This document shows positions 37,988 through 45,971 of a stretch of DNA of 64,000 nucleotides, piece by piece (within the stretch, counting starts at the first letter, position 1; every line of letters starts with the position of its first letter). The notes beneath the pieces are model-generated. The model saw nothing but the letters and a program-made list of their open reading frames with translations. It was not told where the DNA came from and made no database searches. Source of the stretch: Rhodopirellula europaea 6C (GTDB lineage: Bacteria; Planctomycetota; Planctomycetia; Pirellulales; Pirellulaceae); contig NZ_ANMO01000232.1 of NCBI RefSeq assembly GCF_000338295.1, positions 24,757 to 88,756 on the forward strand, in the 5' to 3' direction. Made by a program: the position numbers and the translations under genes.

Positions 37988-39556
37988 TCACTCGACGATG
38001 GATTTGAGCAAGGCTTGCATCTCTTTTCGTTTTTCAGCTTCTTGTTCGTAGAGGTTGTTTGTTTCCATCGGGTCTTGCTTCAAGTTGTAAAGCTGACCGG
38101 GGAAGTTTGGCTCGGGTTCCTTTTTGGCATAGGGCTGAAGCGTTCGGTCGTTGTAGTTGTTGCCGCCTGAGCCTGCGTGGTCGAGGTACTTCCAGTCGCC
38201 AACCCGAAGTTGGAATTCTCCGCGAAAACTTTGCGTGATCATGTGAGGACGAATGGACTCGCCCTCGGGGATTTGTCCCAGCAGTTCCGGAAGCATGTTG
38301 AAACTGTCCAGGGCAACGTCTTCGGGCAAGTCCACATTTGCGACGGCCGCGAGCGTTTTGAAGATGTCGGTCGTGTTGATCAGTTGGTCCGACACGCGAC
38401 CGGGCGAAATGCGGCCGGACCACTTCATCATCATGGGGACGCGGTGACCGCCTTCCCATGCGTCGCGTTTCATCCCTCGCCATCCTCCGGCAGCGTCATG
38501 CTGGTGATCTTCGCGCATCCAAACCGTGTGCATGGTTTCGGGGCCGTTGTCGGAATTGAAGATGACGAGCGTGTTGTCATCCACTCCCAGTTCTTTCAGG
38601 TGATTGAGCAAATCACCGGTGAGTGAATCGAGTTCGCAAACAAAGTCACCGCGAGCGCCGGCCTGAGTTGATCCCGAGTACTGGTCGGCGGGGAGCACGG
38701 GGGCATGAGCGATTTGGGTGGAGACCACTGCGAAGAAGGGTTGGTCCGGAGCCTCCTCGACGTGGCGGTCAAGAAATTCGCGGGTCTTGTCAAAGAACAG
38801 AATGTCGGCGTCGACAAATTTGTAGCCGGGAGCTTTCCAGCCTTCGTCGTTGTCCCATCGCCACTTGCCACCTGGATTGGGAAGCGTGTCGCGTTTGTGA
38901 CGTTGGTTCGCTGGCACAGGAACCATCCCGTTTTCGATGTACAGATACAAAGGATCTGTGGTGGGGCAGTTGGGAGTCACAAACGATTCATCAAAGCCTT
39001 GATTGTTGGGGCCATCGATCAACGGCGTGCTGAGTTCGTAGTCGATTTCGGTGACGTCCTTGAATCCACCTCGCAGTTGTTTGCCGTCGCTGCCATACCA
39101 AGTCAAACCAAGGTGCCATTTGCCAAAAATGGCTGTTTTGTAGCCGGCCTGCTGAAGCATTTCGGCGATCGTCAAGTCATCTGGTCGGAGGTAGCTGGGG
39201 CCGCTGGCTCCTTCAAACGCAGTCAATCGGCGTCCCGTGCGAAAGACGCACTGGCCGCTCATCAGTCCGTAGCGTGATGGAGAGCAAATGGTCGAAGGGC
39301 TGTGAGCATCAGTGAAACGGATGCCTTCGGCCGCCAGTTGATCCAGATGAGGTGTTTCGTAGGCGCAGTTCTCGTTGTAGGCCGACAGGTCGCCGTAGCC
39401 GAGGTCATCGGCGTAGATGATCAGGATGTTGGGCAGTTTGTCCGCGGCGATGGCCCAGTCGGCGAGCACGGAAGTCAGGCCAACCACTATCGCAAAGAGG
39501 ACGGTGATGCGGGCTCGCATGATGGCGGGAAAGCTCTGGCGACGTGTTGAGAGCAT
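37988..39556 (-). CDS. secreted sulfatase
   Basis: A 522-residue type I sulfatase. The motif CSPSR (Cys91) is intact; YADDLGYGD supplies metal ligands Asp50 and Asp51, and FNSDNGPETM a further one. The signal peptide is ITVLFAIVVGLTSVLADWAIA. It aligns with arylsulfatase A-type enzymes (GKWHLGLTWYG, HRVPMMMKW). Starts at 39556 and 39520 are both possible. A hairpin and a sialidase-like remnant lie upstream, which may point to a former sulfated-glycan gene group. Confidence 0.85.
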   Translation of the reverse strand: MLSTRRQSFPAIMRARITVLFAIVVGLTSVLADWAIAADKLPNILIIYADDLGYGDLSAYNENCAYETPHLDQLAAEGIRFTDAHSPSTICSPSRYGLMSGQCVFRTGRRLTAFEGASGPSYLRPDDLTIAEMLQQAGYKTAIFGKWHLGLTWYGSDGKQLRGGFKDVTEIDYELSTPLIDGPNNQGFDESFVTPNCPTTDPLYLYIENGMVPVPANQRHKRDTLPNPGGKWRWDNDEGWKAPGYKFVDADILFFDKTREFLDRHVEEAPDQPFFAVVSTQIAHAPVLPADQYSGSTQAGARGDFVCELDSLTGDLLNHLKELGVDDNTLVIFNSDNGPETMHTVWMREDHQHDAAGGWRGMKRDAWEGGHRVPMMMKWSGRISPGRVSDQLINTTDIFKTLAAVANVDLPEDVALDSFNMLPELLGQIPEGESIRPHMITQSFRGEFQLRVGDWKYLDHAGSGGNNYNDRTLQPYAKKEPEPNFPGQLYNLKQDPMETNNLYEQEAEKRKEMQALLKSIVE

Positions 39557-39707
39557 GTTTCAAAATCTCGAGTGGTTTGTCGTGGTGGTTGGATGGACCG
39601 GCAGAGCTTTTGCCGGTTGGCTGCGTTCCTTGTTCAATGTTCCTTGTTCAATCCTAGCGAGCACCGGTGCATCGCCGAAGCAGTGGCTGGTCGGGGCGCA
39701 CAAAAAA

Positions 39708-39728
39708 ACGGCGGCCAAAGGCCGCCGT
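39708..39728. terminator. hairpin, copy 1 of a twin terminator
   Basis: ACGGCGGCC / GGCCGCCGT with a 3-base loop, preceded by seven As and followed by GTCG and a T-run further on. On the minus strand it lies downstream of the sialidase remnant, giving a T-run after the stem. Confidence 0.75.
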
Positions 39729-39803
39729 GTCGCAAATCGTTTTTGAATTCAGGCGGGTTCCGCCACGAGTGATTGCCAGCGCCGCGAGGGCCGGCCTGCG
39801 GAA

Positions 39804-40019
39804 TCATTCGTTGGACGCGTCGCTGACCATTTGACGCAATTTCACCGCCTCTGTGATTGGCTTTCCTTTCGCGGCGTCCTCTTCCCGAAAGCTGGCGAAG
39901 AGAATGTGCCGGTCTTTGGTGCGATTGTAGTCGTAGATGATATGAATGACGCCGTCCGCGTTTTGTTGACCGTCGGGGTAGGAGACGCCCGTTCGCTCAT
40001 CGAGCCTCAAGGCTCCGTT
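39804..40019 (-). pseudogene. remnant of a BNR/sialidase-like gene
   Basis: Only the last about 70 codons of a sialidase-like protein remain. The stretch LDERTGVSYPDG, NADGVIHIIYDYNRTKDR and ILFASFREEDAAKGKP matches the C-terminal part of planctomycete BNR-repeat (exo-alpha-sialidase-like) proteins. The frame stays open to its stop, but sequence further upstream (to 40157) loses the match and the rest of the expected 300 or more residues is missing. An in-frame ATG at 40157 gives 117 codons, but that N-terminal part is unrelated. Deletion followed by decay is the simplest reading. Confidence 0.65.
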
Positions 40020-40160
40020 CTCTTGTCGATGGGGCTGTGTTTCACCAGCGGCACGCTGAGCGAGTAAGCAGACCGCAAGCGTGATGAGGCGGGGTATCGG
40101 TGGGGGAGTGGCTGATCGAGCAGCCTGTTGATCTAGCCATATACCGAATGACAACAATTA

Positions 40161-40186
40161 GCCGATGGGCGTTCGCTCCGGTTGGC
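40161..40186. repeat. imperfect hairpin, possible intergenic repeat
   Basis: GCCGATGGGCG, loop TTCG, CTCCGGTTGGC: pairs with G-U wobbles. It resembles short GC-rich dyads scattered between genes in planctomycetes. Only one copy is seen here, so repeat status is a guess. Confidence 0.35.
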
Positions 40187-40258
40187 GTTTGACTAACCGC
40201 TGCTATCGCGGTATGGCTCTTTGAATCAACAGCACGCTAGGGCGGGGTACATAAAAAA

Positions 40259-40284
40259 ACACGGCGGCCAAATGGCCGCCGTGT
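40259..40284 (-). terminator. hairpin, copy 2 of a twin terminator
   Basis: ACACGGCGGCCA / TGGCCGCCGTGT, perfect 12-base stem with a 2-base loop and seven As on the left. It sits 27 bases after the stop of the Gfo/Idh gene, so its minus-strand form ends in a T-run: a classical intrinsic terminator. Confidence 0.85.
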
Positions 40285-40311
40285 CGTTTGTCATTTTGAG
40301 AGTCCTGCGAA

Positions 40312-42153
40312 CTATGCCACAGGTTTCTTCATGAACTTCGTTTCCGCTGCGATGTCGCTGTCGTCTGGAGTCGCATCGTTGTCGATGTCGAACCATTCTT
40401 CTTTGAACTGCAGGTATCCGCTTTCGCCCTTGGCCGATCGCTTCAAGGCCACGTTGGTTCCGAGCGCGATGACTGCGTCGCCCATGGCGACCTCGGGGTA
40501 GCAGCGAGGTTTGTTTTCGCCGTCCGGGTTGCGGATGCAGTAGGCCCAGTGCTCGATCTCTTCACGATAGCCGCGGCTGACTGGGCCAGACGAAGCGGCT
40601 TGGGCAACCGGAGCGGCGTAATCGCCACTGGCGGATGTGTCCAACGCGAAGCCGGCGTCCTTCTTCACAACGCCAGCTTTGCTGCTGGTGTCGCTGTTGC
40701 GGTACAGGTAAACGTCGGTTTCCTTGTCCAGAATTAGCGTTCCCTTGGTGCCCATCACGACTTCGCCCCAGCCACCAAAGCCATTGCCGTTGATGGACGA
40801 GTAGGTCACAACGACCTTCTTGTTCGGATCGGTTTCGTAGCCAGCAACAGGTCCGTTTCCGGGGCTTTCCGGGTTGGGATAACGCTCGACACGGTCGTAG
40901 TAACCGACGTCGAATGTGCTGCTGTATTCTGGTCCAGGGAATTCGAACATGCAGTAGACGTGGTCGCCGACTTCACGATCCAGTGGCATGATGTGACGCC
41001 CGCCAACGGCATGGACGCTCAGTGGGTGAACCTTTTTCTTGTCGTCACGCAACGAACTGAGGAAGATGCTGACGGCATCTAGTTGGTGACTGCCAAGCTC
41101 AGCCATCAGGCCGGCACCAGTGCGATCGAACAATCGCCAACGGTGAAGTTCTTCCATTGCACTGAACGTTTTGTCGGCGACCGAGAAGTTCTCGTAGCCA
41201 AATTCCTTTGGATCGACATTCTTATCAGCGTCCCAGGCTGTCCACTGCTCGATTTCCATCTGCAGGCGGATCATCTCGTCTGGATCAGTCGTTTCCGCCA
41301 GTTTCTTTTTGCGGTACTCGATGTCCTTCGCGATCTTGTCGAAGTTCTTCCCGTTGACCATCTCGCCACCGGGGATCGGCATCGACCAGCTATCAGCACC
41401 CGGCACGTTGCTGCGGTGCCACTGAGCACGAATGTGGTGCAGTTGGCCCAGCAAACCCCAGCGGATCAGGTTGATCGCGTCCTGGTACTTCACGTTGTAG
41501 TGACGTTGGTGACCGGTCGCCAAGTGAAGCGGGTTGCCGTTCTTGTCTTCCATGCTGCCGGCCATTCGCGACATGACTTTGCACTGAGCCACGTTGTGGG
41601 CCATCAGTTTTTCGGTCAGCACGTGCAGCCCACGTTCCATCGCTTGAGCGGCAACGGGAGCGTGCAACCAAAGTGGCAACGCAATGATCACCGCTTCGAT
41701 ATCGGGATCGTCTAGGCAAGCCATGATGCCGCCGTTGGATCCGTCGTAAACCTTGACGTTCTTGCGAGCTTCCGCTTCGTCTTTGTAGCCAGCAACGCTA
41801 ATCAAACCCGGCCGACGTTTCAGAGCCGATGAGGAGGACCAGTCACCGTGGAAAGCACGAAATTGGCTAAAGGGACGAATGTCGCAAATCGCTTTGACGT
41901 CCACGTACTCGGGGTTGCAGCCACCGATCAGCACGTTTCCTTCGTCGCCGGTTCCGATGACCGCAACGCGGACCGGGTCGGTGACTTTGCTGTAGCCAAA
42001 GTACGCCGCACCCAGGCCGGCGCCGCTGACGGCTCCGGTGGCGACGATGCCACGCAGGAAGTCACGACGGTTGACGTCGTAGTAACTGCCGACGGCGGAA
42101 TAGTAATTGTGTGAGCCGACTTCTTTTTGATCGGCGTTGAGCTTATCTACCAT
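40312..42153 (-). CDS. Tat-exported Gfo/Idh/MocA family oxidoreductase
   Basis: A 613-residue predicted dehydrogenase. Near residue 29 is a Tat-like motif NRRDFLRG followed by a hydrophobic stretch (ATGAVSGAGLGAAYFG). The Rossmann region VRVAVIGTGDEGN binds NAD(P); LTEKLMAHNVAQCK contains the conserved EK pair and HQRHYNVKYQ and MAELGSHQLDAVSIF match the C-terminal domain with a His. It is longer than typical members (350-450) due to inserts. Substrate unknown, probably a sugar. GGGAG lies before the ATG. It is 16 bases after the DoxX-like gene, so the pair is likely one operon, ending at the hairpin at 40259. Confidence 0.85.
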   Translation of the reverse strand: MVDKLNADQKEVGSHNYYSAVGSYYDVNRRDFLRGIVATGAVSGAGLGAAYFGYSKVTDPVRVAVIGTGDEGNVLIGGCNPEYVDVKAICDIRPFSQFRAFHGDWSSSSALKRRPGLISVAGYKDEAEARKNVKVYDGSNGGIMACLDDPDIEAVIIALPLWLHAPVAAQAMERGLHVLTEKLMAHNVAQCKVMSRMAGSMEDKNGNPLHLATGHQRHYNVKYQDAINLIRWGLLGQLHHIRAQWHRSNVPGADSWSMPIPGGEMVNGKNFDKIAKDIEYRKKKLAETTDPDEMIRLQMEIEQWTAWDADKNVDPKEFGYENFSVADKTFSAMEELHRWRLFDRTGAGLMAELGSHQLDAVSIFLSSLRDDKKKVHPLSVHAVGGRHIMPLDREVGDHVYCMFEFPGPEYSSTFDVGYYDRVERYPNPESPGNGPVAGYETDPNKKVVVTYSSINGNGFGGWGEVVMGTKGTLILDKETDVYLYRNSDTSSKAGVVKKDAGFALDTSASGDYAAPVAQAASSGPVSRGYREEIEHWAYCIRNPDGENKPRCYPEVAMGDAVIALGTNVALKRSAKGESGYLQFKEEWFDIDNDATPDDSDIAAETKFMKKPVA

Positions 42154-42169
42154 TTGCTAGGACTCCCGG

Positions 42170-43120
42170 TCACGCAGTTGTGGCGTCGCCGCCGTTGAAT
42201 TTTCGAATAATGAGATGCAAAAAGAAATCGAGGCCGGCGAAACGACCAGCGCCCGTGGCGGCAAGCACCAGGCAAGCCATGCACTCGATCAGCTGATAAT
42301 TGCTGGATGTCGGCCCGGTCACAGGTGGGTACTGACTCAAGAACACAGAACCGAGAAAACCGGCTGCTGCTAACGCGGCAACGGGTGTGAACAGTCCAAG
42401 CAACAGGCACCACCCCACCAGCATGTCGAAGTACGGCACGATCGAGTCAATCACGCTGGTGTCCATCATTTTCAAGCGCGGCCGCACCAATGGATACGCA
42501 AGATGACGGGCCTGTTGTTCCGCCGTTGCGACTTTGTTTTGAGCGGTTTCGTAATTTTCCCAGATCGCATCGATTTGGTCGAACACGGGGGCGATCTTCT
42601 GAGACAGCTCTTTTCGGACGCTTTCTCGTTGTCCGCTCAGTGAGCTGACTCCCGAAGCGACCGCATCACCATCCAATTCCTCAATCCGGCCGAGGCCAAG
42701 CTGGAATTCCTGGATTTCGTTCGCTTTGAGCTCGAGAACCTGCTCGTATTGCTTCGCAGCCATGCTGTAGTTGTTGTGCGCTTCTGCCTTTTGCTTTTCA
42801 TCAAATCCGTAGTGATCGGAGATTTGATCGCGGTAGTAAGCCCAGTTGAGTTCGGTTTGGTCGACGTCCAGACGCATCGTGCCGTCGTAATCCCACACCA
42901 GTTGGCGGAAATGACCAGCGAACGGACCGCTCGCATTGGCGAAGAATGGCTTGGCGGACCAGTTTCCAGCCTGGTATTTGTCGATACCTTCGCTGATGAA
43001 GTGCCAGCCGATAGTGAGACGAAGGAGGGTCAGCATGACCACCGCGATCGTTCCAAGCAGCCGGGGTGAGATTCCCCATCCGACAGCCAAACGCAAAGGG
43101 GAAAGCAAATACTTGGCCAC
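42170..43120 (-). CDS. DoxX-like membrane protein with large soluble insert
   Basis: A 316-residue protein of the DoxX/SURF4-like group. Helix one (LLRLTIGWHFISEGIDKY) has the DoxX motif; the others (PYFDMLVGWCLLLGLFTPVAALAAAGFLGSVFL and a last CLVLAATGAGRFAGLDFFLH) occupy the C-terminal third. Between them, about residues 55-225, lies a charged, helix-rich insert (KQKAEAHNNYSMAAKQYEQ). DoxX family proteins are usually 120-180 residues. Translation starts at a GTG. It precedes the Tat-exported dehydrogenase by 16 bases and may supply electrons or anchor it; this is inference. Confidence 0.7.
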   Translation of the reverse strand: MAKYLLSPLRLAVGWGISPRLLGTIAVVMLTLLRLTIGWHFISEGIDKYQAGNWSAKPFFANASGPFAGHFRQLVWDYDGTMRLDVDQTELNWAYYRDQISDHYGFDEKQKAEAHNNYSMAAKQYEQVLELKANEIQEFQLGLGRIEELDGDAVASGVSSLSGQRESVRKELSQKIAPVFDQIDAIWENYETAQNKVATAEQQARHLAYPLVRPRLKMMDTSVIDSIVPYFDMLVGWCLLLGLFTPVAALAAAGFLGSVFLSQYPPVTGPTSSNYQLIECMACLVLAATGAGRFAGLDFFLHLIIRKFNGGDATTA

Positions 43121-43679
43121 CGAGAATGGGCTCCGTCATGGGCAGGAAGGATGGAACTTCATGGCGACAATGCGACCACCGACGCGTGACAAGATTGACA
43201 CGCTCAAGGTTGGTTCAGCTCACGCCAAGGGACGTCCAGTGAAGGGGGAACGCTCATTATGGCAGCCAAGTGACCATTCGCCAACCGAGTGTATACAGAA
43301 TCGCCCGAATCGGTCGTTGGTTGGAATCGCATTCCTCTCCTCGATCTGATTGTGGGGGTCGACAAAGTCGTTTGGATCAGAAACCCTTTGCCGACGGTGG
43401 GAAACCACGACTCCGACGGCACTCTGATACGTGACCGGCTGTGCAAGCGAGGCGTTTCGCGAGAGATTGACCAACGCAGAAAATATCGCGTGCAGAGCCT
43501 GCCGGTGTGGCGTGGCTCCAATGCAGGTCGGCCGGCGGGATGTTTGGCGGCGAAAATGCGATTTTCCCGCCAGCGACCTGTCGACTCGCGCGGTTTGCTG
43601 AGGCGTCGCAGCGACCGGCAATCGATGATCGCCCCGCGATTCGTATATCTGACAACTTCTCAACTCAGGAAATGTTCCC
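43121..43679. other. intergenic region upstream of queD
   Basis: 559 bases between divergent doxX-like and queD genes. It holds a hairpin at 43546-43571 (GGCGG, bulged C, GAAAAT / ATTTTCCCGCC). Open frames on both strands here (for example 43289-43831, plus) overlap queD and have no domain; I do not call them. No preQ1 riboswitch pattern is visible. Confidence 0.5.
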
Positions 43680-44108
43680 TTGTCCATTCGAATTATGCGT
43701 CGCTTCACGTTCTGCGCTGGGCACCGATTGGTCGGCCACGAGGGGAAGTGCCAAAACCTGCACGGGCACAACTACGTGTTGGAGGTTTACGTAACCGGTG
43801 CGGAGCAGGATGCGGTCGGGCGGATCCTTGATTTCAAACAACTCAAAACCCGCTGCAAGAACTGGATCGATGAGAACTGGGACCACACGTTTGTGTTGTG
43901 GGAAAAGGACCAGAACGGATTGGACGCGATTCGCAGCTCAGAGCCTCACCGGATCTACGAACTCGATAGCAATCCCACCGCAGAGAACATGGCCAAGCAC
44001 TTCTTGGAGCAGATTTGCCCTGCGATTTTGGGCGATTCCGGAGCGACCGCGTACAAGGTTCGCCTTTGGGAAAGCGAAGAGACTTACGCGGAAGTCGAAT
44101 TGGACTGA
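43680..44108 (+). CDS. queD: 6-carboxytetrahydropterin synthase (QueD/PTPS family)
   Basis: A 142-residue pterin enzyme for queuosine precursor synthesis. Zinc ligands are His15 (CAGHRL), His28 and His30 (LHGHNY), with the catalytic Cys24 in GKCQN; a Glu near the end (LWESEETYAEV) binds the pterin. I use the TTG at 43680, which has AGGA ten bases upstream; an ATG at 43695 is a close alternative and would remove five residues. Its 3' end overlaps rdgB by 25 bases, tail to tail. Confidence 0.85.
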   Translation: MSIRIMRRFTFCAGHRLVGHEGKCQNLHGHNYVLEVYVTGAEQDAVGRILDFKQLKTRCKNWIDENWDHTFVLWEKDQNGLDAIRSSEPHRIYELDSNPTAENMAKHFLEQICPAILGDSGATAYKVRLWESEETYAEVELD

Positions 44109-44701
44109 ACCAAACGCAGCAACTTCGGAATGAAGAGACGCAGTGCTCGGGATCGATGACTAAGAGCACGCTTTACGGTCAGGTTCAGTTCCCCGAACGT
44201 TTTGTGATATTCGGGGATCACAAACAGCGGGTCGTATCCAAATCCCGCGCCGCCGCTTCGTTCCGTCGCGATTCGGCCTCGGCAAATGCCTGACTCGGCA
44301 AGCCGGACGTTTCCATCGGGATCAGACAGGCACAGGTGGCAATTGAACTGAGCCCCACGGCGATCCATTGGCACGTCAGCCAATTCGTTGAGGAGTTTTT
44401 CGTTGTTGGCTTCGTCGTCGCCATGTGTTCCGGCGTACCGAGCGGAGTAAACGCCCGGTGCACCCTTCAACGCATCGACGGACAATCCGCTGTCTTCGGC
44501 CAACACCCAGCGTCCAAGATGCTTGGCTTGTTCGGTCGCTTTCTTCGCAGCGTTCGCGGAAAACGTTTCGCCGTCTTCGACCACGTCGATCGCGTTTTCA
44601 ATTTCTGACAACGCGGTCAGGTCGATGGTTTCTTCTGGCAACATCATCCGAAGCTCAACGAGCTTCTTTGCGTTGCCGGTTCCGAGAACGAGATCAAACA
44701 T
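44084..44701 (-). CDS. rdgB: XTP/dITP diphosphatase (RdgB/HAM1)
   Basis: A 205-residue house-cleaning nucleotidase that removes dITP and XTP. Recognised by LGTGNAKKLVELR (phosphate binding), ENAxxKA-like SANAAKKATEQA, the active-site AEDSGLSVDAL, GVYSARYAG, and the C-terminal GFGYDPLF and ALSHRSRAL. It follows the SPOR-like gene on the same strand after 5 bases, so they are likely co-transcribed. Overlaps queD by 25 bases at the 3' end. Confidence 0.93.
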   Translation of the reverse strand: MFDLVLGTGNAKKLVELRMMLPEETIDLTALSEIENAIDVVEDGETFSANAAKKATEQAKHLGRWVLAEDSGLSVDALKGAPGVYSARYAGTHGDDEANNEKLLNELADVPMDRRGAQFNCHLCLSDPDGNVRLAESGICRGRIATERSGGAGFGYDPLFVIPEYHKTFGELNLTVKRALSHRSRALRLFIPKLLRLVQSNSTSA

Positions 44702-44706
44702 TCGAT

Positions 44707-45888
44707 TCAGCGTCCAACTGCTGCACTGTAGAAGCTGCGTTTGCTAGCCTTTGGAATACGAATCGGTGTTGGCTGAACATCGAAGGGAATGTTTTCGATG
44801 TGCTTGGCCGCCAATCCATCGCTGGTCTTGGTCTTGACCTGATTCGCGATGCTCGGGTCGACGTTGAATGCTCGGTAGTTTGACATGATCGCCTTGATTT
44901 CGGGGGCGTATTCAAATCCGCCATCGGGCAATTCGTAACCCAACGTTTCGAAGCTGCCGATTGTCACGATCGATCGAGTGCGGTCGTGATACTGGTAGGC
45001 TTCTTGGCCTTCTTTTCGTAAGGCGACCACCATTTTATTGGCGTCCATTGCCATGCGGTCCAAGCGATTGATGTTGGGTTGGAAGTTCTTTTCCTTCTTG
45101 CCATCGACGATAGTTTTGTAGCCTTCGAAGGTGCGAACGACGACGGTGAATTTGCCATCGCATTCCAACAAATTGAATTGTTTGTCTTCGTTCAATTTGC
45201 GAACAAAGGAATCGACTTCGGGTGCGTGCGAGAAGTCCTCGGGCAGCATTGGATTGCGGGTCAGGAACGCACTGCCCATTTCGCCACGATCTTTGTCGCC
45301 GCTGCGACTAACGAATTGACGGTGTAAAGCTTTGACCGCTGTGACTGGATTTCGAAAGTCCGTTTCGGCTTCCATTTCTTTCTTGTCACCAAAGACAGGC
45401 AACTTTGCTGACTTGATGCGTTTCAAGTCTTCCGCGATTTGCGGGTGTTCCGCGTGATCGTACTCACCGACCAAAACCGCGTGAGCGTCATACTGAATGC
45501 TGTTCGCGTATCGCATTCGGCGATGGTTGGAACGAGTGGTTCCACCAGCGACTTGAATCGTTGACGTTGGAGTCTCGACTTCGCCTGAGAAGTCGAAGTT
45601 CTCTTCGTAGACATACGAGGGCAGGTTGAGTTCTTGGCGAATCTCGAGTGCCAATCGTTCGGCTCGTTCTTTGGATCCTGCACCGACAAACGTGTGGGCC
45701 AGAATCAACCAGGGCCCGTCCTCTTGAGTCAGTTCGTAAGTCTTGGTCGTATCGACTTCGACTTTGTTCCCGCGTTTGAACATCCGCAAGAACGGCGAAT
45801 TCTGTGCGGCTGCGGGCGAAGGTGAAACGAGGCCGGAGGCGGCCACGGCGAGGATTGCGATCAATCCGAGGCGAAGCGAACTGTTCAT
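44707..45888 (-). CDS. secreted protein with SPOR-like blocks
   Basis: A 393-residue exported protein with signal LIAILAVAASGLVSPSPAAA. Two parts of the mature chain look like divergent SPOR domains, the peptidoglycan-binding fold: GPWLILAHTFVGAG with ERAERLALEIRQEL and YVYEE; and FTVVVRTFEGY with a later MVVALRKEGQEAYQYHDRT and TIGSFETLG. This match is by pattern of strands and helices only. Start at ATG 45888 rather than the TTG nine bases upstream. No closer family is recognised. It precedes rdgB by 5 bases. Confidence 0.55.
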   Translation of the reverse strand: MNSSLRLGLIAILAVAASGLVSPSPAAAQNSPFLRMFKRGNKVEVDTTKTYELTQEDGPWLILAHTFVGAGSKERAERLALEIRQELNLPSYVYEENFDFSGEVETPTSTIQVAGGTTRSNHRRMRYANSIQYDAHAVLVGEYDHAEHPQIAEDLKRIKSAKLPVFGDKKEMEAETDFRNPVTAVKALHRQFVSRSGDKDRGEMGSAFLTRNPMLPEDFSHAPEVDSFVRKLNEDKQFNLLECDGKFTVVVRTFEGYKTIVDGKKEKNFQPNINRLDRMAMDANKMVVALRKEGQEAYQYHDRTRSIVTIGSFETLGYELPDGGFEYAPEIKAIMSNYRAFNVDPSIANQVKTKTSDGLAAKHIENIPFDVQPTPIRIPKASKRSFYSAAVGR

Positions 45889-45971
45889 CGGAACCAAATC
45901 CTGAATCGAAACGATACGAGCGAGTTGTTTGACTCGTCATTAGCAGATTCATTGGATTCGCAGCAAGAGTG

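Noticed and set aside
43289..43831. 180-codon plus-strand frame overlapping queD
   Set aside because: Different frame from queD, no recognisable domain, and rich in rare-looking Arg/Trp runs.
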